DNA of 56,234 nt, taken from positions 1 through 56,234 of the forward strand of contig CAZMYR010000008.1 of NCBI GenBank assembly GCA_964570585.1. The letters run 5' to 3'. Positions 16,889 to 27,300 of the stretch are shown in pieces. The translations under genes and the position numbers were made by a program. Every line of letters begins with the position of its first letter. Position 1 is the first letter of the stretch. The notes below the pieces were generated by a model. That model was not told where the DNA came from. It did not search any database and saw nothing but the letters and a program-made list of their open reading frames with translations. This DNA is from G020354945 sp964570585. GTDB lineage: Bacteria > Omnitrophota > Gorgyraeia > JABMRG01 > JAFGKX01.

Positions 16889-17116
16889 CTAATCTTTGGA
16901 ATAGCAATTAATCTTTTCTTTTATCCAATTCCAGCCGGGATTGTAGTAATTAGTAAACGATTTAAAATTGTCTTTTAGCCACTCGTAATAATCATCTTCA
17001 ATATATTCACAAAAAGTCTCAACAAAAACATTTTCAGAAATATCCTCTGGAACCTTAATTCCTATATCTTCAAAACTTTCTTCTAAAAATTCTTTTACAA
17101 CTTGTCTGTCTAACAT
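16889..17116 (-). CDS. small acidic protein upstream of darTG (75 aa)
   Basis: The ATG at 17116 follows TTGGAGG by a good spacing. The protein is rich in Asp, Glu, Tyr and Trp (FCEYIEDDYYEWLKDNF, YYNPGWNWI) with a strong net negative charge. It ends 26 bases before darT, so it is probably cotranscribed. I do not recognise a family. Its charge could suit DNA mimicry or binding to a basic partner, but that is only a possibility. It might be an accessory part of the toxin-antitoxin locus. Confidence 0.65.
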   Translation of the reverse strand: MLDRQVVKEFLEESFEDIGIKVPEDISENVFVETFCEYIEDDYYEWLKDNFKSFTNYYNPGWNWIKEKINCYSKD

Positions 17117-17353
17117 TTTTTAATCCTCCAACGCATTAAATGCTAATTTGTCTTTTCTAACCCTAATTTGGTGCCATCCTACTTGGGGCCACCCCGCAAT
17201 CTTAATTCAGCCCACTCCGCTATTTCAACCTTTCTTCTACCCTGCGTCCAGTTTCAAAAAGGGACAGGTTGGTTTAAGAAGCCTGCTAGCAGGCGGGTAT
17301 CCCTACAGGGTCTTCCTTTGTTTTCCAAAAAAACAGAAACATACTCTTTTCAT

Positions 17354-18214
17354 CTAATGATCTTTTGTTTTATAAAACTCTTCTATCGTCTTTGATATAA
17401 CTGTACTGTCATGAGTATTACCGAGGTGACTTTTAAACATATCAAATACTTCTGACCAATTCTTATACTTTTCCAAAATAGCTGGTTGACATCCTGGTAT
17501 AAATAATCCTAATATTTTGTAGTTAGAATCGCTTGTATTATAAAGTAATAAACTGCCGCAATCGCCAAAAGCTCCATTAATATCTACATGAAAGCCACGA
17601 AAGAATCTCTCATGCATATCCTTAAAGGCCAAATCCTTATTTTTTATTATAATATCTTCTCCAAGTTTGCCTTCTAAAATTTTGCAAAATCTAGGAATAA
17701 TATCTTTGTTAACTTGTCCACCGGGATAACCTATTATTACCATTTTTTTATCATAGTCTATGAGGTTACTTTCTTCTCCCTGTAATAATACATCATAATT
17801 AATAAATTTATCCTTTAAACTTTGAAGTTTCTTCTCCTGTGTTATCTCTATCCCACACATATCGTTCATTCTTAAATAAGTTTCTTTAAGTAGGACCCCT
17901 TCTATTTCTTTCACGTTATTAGAGACATAGGGAATTGTTACTTTTTGATTATCAATATATATTTGAAAACCATCGGGATCGCCTAGCTCTTTATGAATAC
18001 CATGCTTTGCAGTAATAAGGAATAGCCTCTCTTCAGTATTTTGTCTGCGTCTTATTATAAAACCGTTCAAGCCGCCCATAGCTTTGCCGTTAAATATCGG
18101 CTTAACAATTACTATTGTTTTTTTAAAATCTTCGATGGTATAGGCATAAGAAATGTGCGACAGCACAAGTAGTAACATACAGAAAAATATCGTGGTTAGC
18201 TTATTTATTTTCAT
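17354..18214 (-). CDS. exported chymotrypsin-fold protein with Cys at the nucleophile position
   Basis: The 286-residue protein starts with a signal peptide (KLTTIFFCMLLLVLSHISYA, cut near residue 24), so it should be exported. The body resembles trypsin-like proteases: LFLITAKHG holds His71, NDMCGIEI holds Asp118, VIIGYPGG is a typical strand, and GAFGDCGSLLLY aligns with the GDSGG active-site loop. The nucleophile position is Cys219 rather than Ser. That gives a His-Asp-Cys triad, as in viral 3C proteases. It lies alone, 112 bases after the PHP-ATPase gene. The 237 bases between it and 17116 hold only a 12-bp palindrome (17282-17293). Inactive homologues are possible. Confidence 0.65.
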   Translation of the reverse strand: MKINKLTTIFFCMLLLVLSHISYAYTIEDFKKTIVIVKPIFNGKAMGGLNGFIIRRRQNTEERLFLITAKHGIHKELGDPDGFQIYIDNQKVTIPYVSNNVKEIEGVLLKETYLRMNDMCGIEITQEKKLQSLKDKFINYDVLLQGEESNLIDYDKKMVIIGYPGGQVNKDIIPRFCKILEGKLGEDIIIKNKDLAFKDMHERFFRGFHVDINGAFGDCGSLLLYNTSDSNYKILGLFIPGCQPAILEKYKNWSEVFDMFKSHLGNTHDSTVISKTIEEFYKTKDH

Positions 18215-18326
18215 ATTTAATCAAAAAAGTATGCTTCTATTATTGCCAATAAAACTTGAATTTGTCAAAAAATAGAAACATGCCCTTTTTCTACTTATCG
18301 TACATACCCCTTTTTATAAAATTTAA

Positions 18327-21104
18327 TTATATTCCTGTTCTGCGTGGTATTGCGTATCTATACTGTCTTACTTGAAAGGCTCTTTCTCCTCCTTCGAGTT
18401 CTAGCACTTTAGCACAGACGTTTTCGTCTGCAAAAGTTCCCGAAGTTTCTATGGAACATTTGGATTTAGATTCTACCGGGTCGTTTCTAACTTTTATCAG
18501 AAGTTCTGCATCAGCAAGCACAGGAATATTCGCATTATGTGATATAAGAAGAGTCTGGCGTTCGGTTTTTGAATCAAGTATTTTTGGCACTATTTTATTA
18601 ACAATATAGCTGTATCCGAGCTCATCTTCTGGCTGGTCGATTATAAGAGGCTCGTCTCTCACCATCAATGCCAAAGTTAAAATTGCAGAGCTCTGTTCTC
18701 CTGGTGAGAGCTCAGTTGTTAAATCTGCAAACACATTAGTTCCTTCGCGTTTAACGCTAATTTTGGGAATTGGCTCTAGATCAAAAACCTGAAGTTTGTG
18801 GAGAGACTTTATAGCACCTATAACGGTACACAAAACTTGTTGAGTATTATCAGTAATTCTGCAAGTTTCACAGAGCGTTGATGTTTTACCGTCTCCTTTT
18901 CTAAATTGCCCACTATTAGCAATTGCTTCCAGAAGTTGACCCGGAGAAATATTCTTAACTAAAAGGGTCAGCTGCTCGTCTCGTTTCTGTAATTTTCTAT
19001 CTTGAGAGGCTATTTCGGAGTAAATGCCTTTCATCAATTCTAAAAATGGGAGAAAACTAGGCTTTTCTAACTTAATCTGAATGTCGGGTCCTATAAACTT
19101 GTTAAGTTCGTCTATTTTGGATTTTCGTGAATCATTAATTACTGTACAGACTTGCCAAAATTGTTTTAGCAATGAATCTCTTGTTTGGTTCAGGCTTCTT
19201 ATTTGTTCTTCAGCATCCTTCAGCTTGGGTAAATCGTGTTTTTCTATTGCGTTGACTTGTGTTTGCAGTGTTCCTATTTTTTTTAGGAGTTGTTCTGGCG
19301 ATTCAAATCCTTTCTTCCTTAATGTTTTTGTTACATCTTTTTTGTGAGTATCATATTGAGTATCCCAATCCTGCAATAGCGGTGTTAATGATTTTTGTAG
19401 ACTTAAAAAGGCTGCGTTGATTTGACTTATCGCTGAAGAGACAGCTTTATTATAGTCGACGACAGCATCAGAAATGGATTTAAGTATTTTTGGTTGTACA
19501 ATTTCTTTCTTTTTGTATTCTGGTGATGGTATTGTTAGTTCATTTTTTAGTTCTTCCTGTGAAGATGCTTTTTCTTCAAATCCTTCAATAGCTGAGGTGA
19601 TATCTTCTATTATTCCCCTAGTATTTTCCCACAGATCGTTATCGGTTTCTTTTAAGTGCTCTTTATTTTGCTTTAATTCTTTCTTAAGGTCTTTTAAGCT
19701 GCCGACAGATCCAGTGAGCTTTTCCTTTTCATTGTATAGGTCAGCAAGGGACTCTGCATTCTGTTCTAAATTTCGTTTGAGTTCTTCTTTCTTTTTCCTT
19801 TGTTCTGAGAGACCCGCTAAATCGTCAATTAGAGAAAGTTGGGATTGCACGCTTTTACGTAATACACCAACGTGCCCTTGGCTGTAGATTTCTGGCAAAA
19901 ACGTAGTTTCTTCAGGCTCGGTGACGGGAATCAGTTCATCATTGGCTTCGTCATATTCAAAGACTTCGGGGCTACTATTGATTTCTATAATGTTCTCATC
20001 CATGTTATATTCAGGCACAAATTTTCTGTAGATACAGTACGTTTTATCATTTTTGGTAACGTACAAATTTACTTCGCCTTCTGGTTGGAGAATTGCGTTC
20101 AGTCGCCTTATTAAAAGGTCAAGCTCCTCTTGCCTGTTAATGCTCAAAACAGACAGGTCTCTTCCAAGAGCAAAGCTGATGAAATCAAAAACTGCTGTTT
20201 TACCCGAATGATTTTCTCCAAAAATGCATGTTAGTTCCTGCGAAAAGCTAATTTTTAAACCATCGAAAAATCCTCCCTTTGCTGTAAGACCGAGCAGTTT
20301 ATATTTTTTGTTTTTATCGGGCTTTAGCCGTGAAATACACGTTCTTGGCTCACAGGTTACTTGTCTGAGGCCGCGCACAGTTCGGCTACCAAGCTTAAGC
20401 CAGGTGCTTCCATTATTTATGTCGGCGGCGCATTTAACTTCGCCTGCGTTGATTGGAGACAATGAATAATCTGTTGAGGAGATTTTTGTGGCAGGTGTAC
20501 TTAAAAGGATGTACCTGTTATGCCAGGCGCCGTTATAGTGTCCAATAAATTTAACTTTATCTTCTGGGATTTGAATTAGGCCGATATTTCCTGATTCTAG
20601 CCAAGTCATTTTAGTAGCTATTTTTCTTGCACTATCAAGAAATCCTATATTTTCGGAAAAGGGATGAGGAACTATGGTTATTCCCTTGTTATCTGTTATG
20701 TCAGTTAGAACTTGGGAACATGTTTTATCTTTTACGGGAGTTTTATCAGAACCCTTGACTGGAATCTTCAGCGTTCCAAGAAAATGCGTCTGTTTTATTT
20801 CATCGAAATCTTCATCAAATATAGCTAGGATATGAGCCCCTTCTTCCAGGGTAATTTCAATACCCGGAAGAATGACAAGATCGGCCCCCTTTTTTTTCTT
20901 GACCGCATCTTGTACAAGTTTAACAAATTGGAAAGTGTTATGATCAGTAACAGCTATTAATGATATTCCCGCTTCAATTGCTTTTTCGACTATTTCGTCA
21001 GGATTTTGCCCTTTTGCATGCACATGCAAATTAACCTTGTACCACTGTGCACCAACTTTATTATCGAGGAAATACCGTAAATCAATTAATCTTTCTATAG
21101 TCAT
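18327..21104 (-). CDS. PHP-domain SMC-like ATPase (TrlF-like)
   Basis: This 925-residue protein joins a PHP phosphoesterase (about 20-220) to a Rad50/SMC-like ATPase. PHP motifs are HVHAKG (27-32), TDHNT (53-57), PGIEIT (80-85) and IVPHPF near 145. Walker A is GENHSGKT (296-303), followed by long coiled coil (about 430-740), a TLCETC pair, the ABC signature LSPGEQSSA (799-807), Walker B LIIDQPED and an H-loop LLISHNA. The design suggests an ATP-gated nuclease acting on DNA or RNA ends. It follows the methyltransferase gene by 72 bases in the putative defence operon. The name TrlF comes from memory of the family, not from a search. Confidence 0.8.
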   Translation of the reverse strand: MTIERLIDLRYFLDNKVGAQWYKVNLHVHAKGQNPDEIVEKAIEAGISLIAVTDHNTFQFVKLVQDAVKKKKGADLVILPGIEITLEEGAHILAIFDEDFDEIKQTHFLGTLKIPVKGSDKTPVKDKTCSQVLTDITDNKGITIVPHPFSENIGFLDSARKIATKMTWLESGNIGLIQIPEDKVKFIGHYNGAWHNRYILLSTPATKISSTDYSLSPINAGEVKCAADINNGSTWLKLGSRTVRGLRQVTCEPRTCISRLKPDKNKKYKLLGLTAKGGFFDGLKISFSQELTCIFGENHSGKTAVFDFISFALGRDLSVLSINRQEELDLLIRRLNAILQPEGEVNLYVTKNDKTYCIYRKFVPEYNMDENIIEINSSPEVFEYDEANDELIPVTEPEETTFLPEIYSQGHVGVLRKSVQSQLSLIDDLAGLSEQRKKKEELKRNLEQNAESLADLYNEKEKLTGSVGSLKDLKKELKQNKEHLKETDNDLWENTRGIIEDITSAIEGFEEKASSQEELKNELTIPSPEYKKKEIVQPKILKSISDAVVDYNKAVSSAISQINAAFLSLQKSLTPLLQDWDTQYDTHKKDVTKTLRKKGFESPEQLLKKIGTLQTQVNAIEKHDLPKLKDAEEQIRSLNQTRDSLLKQFWQVCTVINDSRKSKIDELNKFIGPDIQIKLEKPSFLPFLELMKGIYSEIASQDRKLQKRDEQLTLLVKNISPGQLLEAIANSGQFRKGDGKTSTLCETCRITDNTQQVLCTVIGAIKSLHKLQVFDLEPIPKISVKREGTNVFADLTTELSPGEQSSAILTLALMVRDEPLIIDQPEDELGYSYIVNKIVPKILDSKTERQTLLISHNANIPVLADAELLIKVRNDPVESKSKCSIETSGTFADENVCAKVLELEGGERAFQVRQYRYAIPRRTGI

Positions 21105-21176
21105 ATTTTTCTTCCTTACTTCCTTAACTCATACAAAGAAACCCATTCGTCAGGGGCGCGTTCACATGTCCATACT

Positions 21177-24100
21177 TTATGTATCATAATTCTCAACAAT
21201 TTTTATTTCCTTATCTGCAAGACCATATAATTTATAGACCATCTTATCGATTTGTTGTTCATAATTATAGACTTTGTCTTGCTTTTCAGTATTTTCAAAA
21301 TAATCATCTGATTTGGCAATTTCCAAAATTTTATCGACGATTTCTACAAACGGTCTTTTTTGGAATTTTGATGTTATTGGGGCCGGGAGATTATTTATCA
21401 TATCCTTTGTAAAGTTGATGCCTTCATTGTAACTCGATGCCTGATATTTTTCCTTTATAAAAAAAGATGCTAATTTACTATTTAAAATGGATAATAAAAA
21501 TTTTAACTCATTTATATCATCATGGGCAACGATTAAAGTTGACTTTCCCGGTATAACATTTCCATCAAAATCTAAACAAGCATCCAGCAAAGTCAATCCT
21601 TTTATTATTATTTTAAATCCTACTGATTTTTTTGCATAAGAACTTTTAAATAAATTAAAAAAATCTTGTTTATTTACAATTGGATAAAGATATTTATTCT
21701 TTAAATAAGTCATTTCTTGACTGCCCCATTTTGATGCATATTTCCCAATTGTTCCTGTATTTATTATTTTCAGGTGTTTATTTCTATCAAACTTATTTTT
21801 TGATAACTCTTTGATAAGTGGTTTTAATTTATAAGCATCGGATGTCGCACACGCACTTTCGCAATTAAATGAATCAAATATTTTATTAGGAATGGCTCCC
21901 ATCTTAATTAGAAGGTCTAGATTATTAGAAAACAGAAAATCAAGTGCAAAGGGAGGTTTTAATATTTTTTTATTTAACTCTTTCTTAAAAACAATTTGAT
22001 TATTTTCAAAATTAAATATTTTTAACTTTTCACAGCAGTTTTGTTTAAAAAATGATATTATAGAATCGACTTTTGAACTTTCGAATATCTCTCTACCAGC
22101 TTTAAAAATAGTATATATATTTTTAATTGTATATTTTCTAAGTTCATCTCCAAAAGGTTTTGATATCCATTTGTCAGGAGTAATGAAGGTTAATACACCG
22201 TTCGTATTCAAAATTCTAAAGCCAAGTTCAAAAAAAGCTATGTAAATATCCCAATTCCCCTTTGTCATCGTATAAGTTTTAACAATATGTTCACGAAGGG
22301 CTATCTGTCCGCTATTGACCATTCTCTCAGAATCAATATATGGTGGATTAGCAATAACTATATCAAACCCTCTTTTCACCCCAAACATCCACTCTGGACC
22401 AAACCATCCACAAGAATCGAATGAGAATGGATCCCATTGGCACAGTTTAAGGGTCCGGGAATCCTTCACTCCCCAGTTTAAACTATGTTTAAACATTCTA
22501 CTCTGAGTCTCTCTAAATTTCTTTTCAACTGCCTCTTTTTCTTCACCATAACTTCTTAAGTATTCATCGCGAAGATTCTTTAGCAAATCTATGTCGTCGG
22601 TAGCTTCAAACAGGGTTTGTTGTGCTTCTTTTTTTGGTAATCCTACAAGGCTATTTGCGCAAACAAACTTAAACTCCAAATTTGGAAGCGGTTCTATGCC
22701 TCTATTCTCTTTTGAATCATCCACTTTGTCATCCACAATCAGGGATAAGAAAAATCGCAATTTTGAAATATCTACAGCGATCGGTTGAATATCAATCCCA
22801 TAAATAGAACTTTGAATAATACCAAGCTTATGCACATAATCCCAATTTTGCTGTTTAAGTTTCTTTTCAAGTTCCTTTTTCAAGAGTTTATTGTCTATTT
22901 GTGCTAATTTTTTAATAAGCCACTTTCTAGATTCAGGATCAATTTTTTGCAGAATCAAAAGCATCTTTTGAAGTATTCCTATGGGAAAAGCCCCACTCCC
23001 GCAAGCAGGATCAATGATTTTTATAGTATCTAATGCATTAAGTACTTTGTCTTTCTCGGAATCTGTTAAATCAACTTGTTCTTGTTCATAGGCAAGTAAA
23101 GAAGCTATTTTATCCTCACGTAACTTTGCCTTATTAAGCAAATAGTGCTTGAGGCTTTCATCAACCATATATTCTACAATGGGTCTAGGTGTATAATAGC
23201 TTCCGGTAGCTTTCCTCGCTGTTTCGCCTGTTTCAGGGTTAATTTCTGCTAATAAATTCTCAAAAATTCTACCAAGCATTTCAGGTTCTATTGCAAGTTC
23301 AACATCCATAGATGTATTTTCATCAATAGTAAAATTATAGGTTTCGAAAATCTCAAATAGATCTTCAAACCATTCGTCTGGTATTTTCAGCGTATTAATA
23401 TGTTTTGAAATTCCAAGTGGGCCGGGATCAAAAAAATCATGAATGTGTGGCGTAAAAAGACCGCCGTTTAGGAAAGGAATTTTTGCCCAAAGACTATTGC
23501 GATGCTCCTTTCTACGTTTATCAATCGGCGTATTTAGAACTTCGAAAAAGAGAGGCTCCAATACTTTATGATAATAAGCTTTATTTTTTGGAATTACTTC
23601 TGATGATAATAACCTTTCTGGCAGTAGAGAAACGCCAGCACTGGAACGTTTTTTCTTTAAAAACCAACAAAAAACCAACCTTCCAATTAATCTGACCGAA
23701 AATTCTTTCTTTAATGTATCGTCAGAAGTTGATGGCAATCGGAGGCTACCTTTTTCGTCGAACTGAGTTCTACCAATAGTTCTTTTCCCTCCCGCTAACT
23801 TTGTAAAAAGAATGGCTATCCGTGTATAGAACTCCTTATTGACTACTTCTATAGAAAACCTATTTTTTAGGTCTTCGAAATCCTTAACCCTACCTAATTT
23901 AAGTAAGTATTCTTCAGGAGTATGAGTTTTTGTGTCCGGGCCTAAAAAGAAAGAATATCTACGAGGATTAGAGTATTCTTTCTTAACTCTCCGCCCTTCC
24001 TCCCACTTTAAATCGATAGTAACAAGCGATAACCTATAGTTAGATGAATTTTTAGAGATAAACAGAATTAATGCTTTTTTTACACCATATTGTGATAGGA

Positions 24101-24335
24101 AGCGAAAAGAATCTCTAGAAAGGGAAACTCGAGGGTCATTCTCTGACCGATGCTTTGCCTCATATACAGATAGGTCGAGAGAGGGCACTTCCCCTAGTTT
24201 AGTAATGTTTTCGATGAAGTGAGTCTGAAAATTAATTTCGATCTTCTCTTTGCAAGATTCAAAGTCCTCCGGCAAGAAATAGCTTTGGAAAAAATCTACA
24301 TAACCATCTAAATTATAAGGTGCCTTAAAATTCAT
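21177..24335 (-). CDS. Eco57I-type N6-adenine DNA methyltransferase / restriction-modification protein
   Basis: This 1052-residue protein has the gamma-class adenine methyltransferase core: ATGSYYTPRPIVEYMV, then motif I DPACGSGAFPIGIL (from 442) and motif IV IVIANPPYI (NPPY at 663-666). The C-terminal 380 residues resemble a target-recognition domain with KDMINNLPAP at its end. The N-terminal 200 residues contain DLSVYEAKH (Asp54, Glu59, Lys61), which could be a PD-(D/E)xK-like nuclease remnant, though spacing is short. It starts 3 bases after the helicase gene, so the two are coupled. Whether it cuts as well as methylates is open. Confidence 0.88.
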   Translation of the reverse strand: MNFKAPYNLDGYVDFFQSYFLPEDFESCKEKIEINFQTHFIENITKLGEVPSLDLSVYEAKHRSENDPRVSLSRDSFRFLSQYGVKKALILFISKNSSNYRLSLVTIDLKWEEGRRVKKEYSNPRRYSFFLGPDTKTHTPEEYLLKLGRVKDFEDLKNRFSIEVVNKEFYTRIAILFTKLAGGKRTIGRTQFDEKGSLRLPSTSDDTLKKEFSVRLIGRLVFCWFLKKKRSSAGVSLLPERLLSSEVIPKNKAYYHKVLEPLFFEVLNTPIDKRRKEHRNSLWAKIPFLNGGLFTPHIHDFFDPGPLGISKHINTLKIPDEWFEDLFEIFETYNFTIDENTSMDVELAIEPEMLGRIFENLLAEINPETGETARKATGSYYTPRPIVEYMVDESLKHYLLNKAKLREDKIASLLAYEQEQVDLTDSEKDKVLNALDTIKIIDPACGSGAFPIGILQKMLLILQKIDPESRKWLIKKLAQIDNKLLKKELEKKLKQQNWDYVHKLGIIQSSIYGIDIQPIAVDISKLRFFLSLIVDDKVDDSKENRGIEPLPNLEFKFVCANSLVGLPKKEAQQTLFEATDDIDLLKNLRDEYLRSYGEEKEAVEKKFRETQSRMFKHSLNWGVKDSRTLKLCQWDPFSFDSCGWFGPEWMFGVKRGFDIVIANPPYIDSERMVNSGQIALREHIVKTYTMTKGNWDIYIAFFELGFRILNTNGVLTFITPDKWISKPFGDELRKYTIKNIYTIFKAGREIFESSKVDSIISFFKQNCCEKLKIFNFENNQIVFKKELNKKILKPPFALDFLFSNNLDLLIKMGAIPNKIFDSFNCESACATSDAYKLKPLIKELSKNKFDRNKHLKIINTGTIGKYASKWGSQEMTYLKNKYLYPIVNKQDFFNLFKSSYAKKSVGFKIIIKGLTLLDACLDFDGNVIPGKSTLIVAHDDINELKFLLSILNSKLASFFIKEKYQASSYNEGINFTKDMINNLPAPITSKFQKRPFVEIVDKILEIAKSDDYFENTEKQDKVYNYEQQIDKMVYKLYGLADKEIKIVENYDT

Positions 24336-24338
24336 AAC

Positions 24339-27300
24339 TTAAATTAGCTCTTCTGATAAAATTAACGACTCTTTGCCCTCTTCGATCTTCCTTTCTCTCT
24401 CGATAATATCCAAAAGATATCTATGCGGGACTTCTTTTTGTAGATGCTTAACAGCATCATTAATATTTTTAAATTCAACTGCCCGTATAATTTTCGCATA
24501 TCTATCAGGCAAACTATCCAATTTTTTTAACACATGCAAAAGATCCTCTAGGTAATCTATCTTCTTGGGTAACTTTGATTTTAAGGCCTCGACTTTGCTT
24601 ATTGCTTCCTGCTTTCCGCGATCTAAAGCCACTTCTTTTATCTGAGAAAATAGTTTTTCTTTAACCTTTTGGTATATGTCATCAAATGATTCGCTCGTTT
24701 TTTCTGCCTCTTCCGAAATCTTTGCTTCAAATAATCTAAGAGCTTCATGTACACTTAAAGATATGGGCTCTTCTACTTTAGAACCAAACTTGAATGCATG
24801 CTCCTCACCCTTTTTCCCAAAAATGACTACGCCCTTTTTATCTTTTTTCTGAGTTCGTTTAATCCTAGCTCTTCTTGATATCTTCATAACCTCTTTAATA
24901 AGTTCAGGTTGCGATTTACGCAATTTCTTTATAAAATTCTCATATTGTGTTTCCGGCGATAATTCTTCTTGAGCACTAAGTGCGTCTTGGAATTGTTTGA
25001 CAAAGAATGACTGAAGTTCCTCATCTTTTGTAAGCACTTTTGTATCCTCACCAAAAAGAGCGTGAACCATTGCTAATTTCAAAGTAGAAATCTGCCTAAC
25101 TCTTGTTTCTCTTTCGCCTGTAGCCGTTGGGAAAAAGTTATAAATAAAAAGCTCATCAAATACCTTTTTGTTAATACGGTTAATGCGTCCGACCCGCTGG
25201 ATCACTCTGGTTGGATTATAGGGAATATCGTAATTAAAAATTATGCCTGCTCTATGCAAGTTAAACCCTTCAGATATTGCATCAGTAGCTATTAATACAT
25301 CATATTCATTTTTCTGGGTTCTAAAACCAGCATCGAAATTTTCTTTTATAGTTCTTTTATTTTTTTCACTAGCGTCAGTTGCTGAATATTTAAAGACTCT
25401 TGTTCCATCTTTTAATTCTTTAAATAAGTACTCAGCTGTATCAGCAAATTCAGTAAAAACCACTATCTTCCTTTCAGGATCTTTTTTTAGCTTTTCTTTC
25501 ACTATTCCAGAAAAATGTTTGAGTTTCGGATCCTCGGGAAACCCCTTCCCAAACCATTTCTTGCGAATGTCCTTAAGAGTTTTGATATCCTTTTTTACGT
25601 CATCAATAAATGCCTTTCTCACTTCTTTTTTATCAATAAGCCATAGACCTTTTTCTTTATATTCCTCTAGTTCCTTATCGAAAATAAGATCCCTGAGCTC
25701 CTCGTCAATATCTTCACCAACGGTCTCTAAAAGGGAATCTAAATCGGGCAATTTTCCACTCTTGTAAATAGGAATCTTGCCTAGTTTCTCATACCATTCA
25801 CATATAAGTTCGGATTGATAAATAATAGAATCCAGGGTTCTCTGAAATGCATAAATTGAACTCTCAAAACGGCGGACAAGTAGACGCCTCATGAACAAAG
25901 CCAAGTTAATCTGTGATTGGCGCAATAGGTTTTCGTCAACGCCCATTTCCCGGGCAATCCTTTCCCGGTATTTCTCAAAGTTTTTGATATAACTTGTTGG
26001 TTTATATCGAGCGCCTATAAAACCTTCTTCCTCTTCATCTTCAGGAGCAATAGTTTCAAGGGTTTCTTCGTAAAGATCGCTTAAATCCTCTAAATCATAG
26101 TCTAAAAGCTCTGGGGGATTAACCACGGGAAAGGATATTTTTTTACGCCTCAAATCTTCTCTGTATTCATCTATCCCTTCAAGGTCCAAACGAGAACGAC
26201 GTATTACTAAAGGCGAAATAATATCACGGATTTCCTCTGCAACTTTCTTTACACGTTCTGCAATAGCCGCAGCGCTTTCTTTCTTCGTCTTCTGTATTTC
26301 TTTGATTTGTTTGTATTCGGCAACAAGTTTTTTAAATTGGTAGGATAAGTTGTCAACGGTCTGGATAGTCGACCTAGTTGGTATCTGGAATAACTTAATC
26401 ATTGAAAAAACATCTTGGGGACGATTATTAAAAGGGGTAGCCGACAATAGCATAATTTTATTGCGCTGGCAAAGTTTATGTAGATTTGCGTAATCAATTG
26501 TTAGCTCATTCCTATATTTATGCGCTTCATCAATAATAATTAACTTTTCTTCTTCCTGATTATTTTCTTCCAGAGCTTGTTCAATTTTGCCGCTACTATA
26601 TACCTTAGCATGGAATTCAAAATCATATCTATAGTCGTCCCATTGCGCCTTTAGGTGAGGTGGAACAATTATAATAGATTTGAGGTTAAGATTATGTGCT
26701 ACGGCAGAAGCAATAATACTTTTTCCCAGCCCAACGACATCCGCTATAATAACACCATCGTGTCTTTGCAGTATGTCTATTGTTCTTTTGATCGCATCTT
26801 CTTGGTATTTTAGATTTACATATTGTCCTCTTGTAATCTCAGCAGGTAATTTCAAGAAATCCTTTTTATGTTCGGCAAAATATTCTTCTAATACCCTTAC
26901 ATACATCAAAAAAGGTTTAGGCACTTTATCAATCCAAACTTTTTCAACAACATTATATAGGAACCCTTCAATGTTATCTTTATCTACAATAGTGACTGCT
27001 TTTTTCCACAATTCATCGAAAATTTTATATGCCTCATTATAATTGTGCTTATCTCTTGAGATTATATTTATCTCAAACTGTCCTCTTAGTCCAGCTCTTG
27101 TAAAATTGCTAGACCCAGTAATAATAGTACCGGGATATTCACCGCCCTGATTGAATTCTTTCTTATTCTCAAAAATATACAATTTGGCATGATTTGGCTG
27201 AAGTGTTTTCTTGATTTCTAACGATCCATCTTTTATTTTCTTGAGGAATAGCCTAAATGCCTCCTGCTTCTCTTTTGAATCAAAAAAGTCAGTATCATTG

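Noticed and set aside
19474..19887. 137-residue plus-strand frame within the PHP-ATPase gene
   Set aside because: It is opposite coiled-coil codons (Lys/Glu-rich), which give long Ser/Phe-rich shadows.
25243..25767. 174-residue plus-strand frame within the helicase gene
   Set aside because: It lies inside a strong helicase coding region and reads as Ser/Phe-rich filler.
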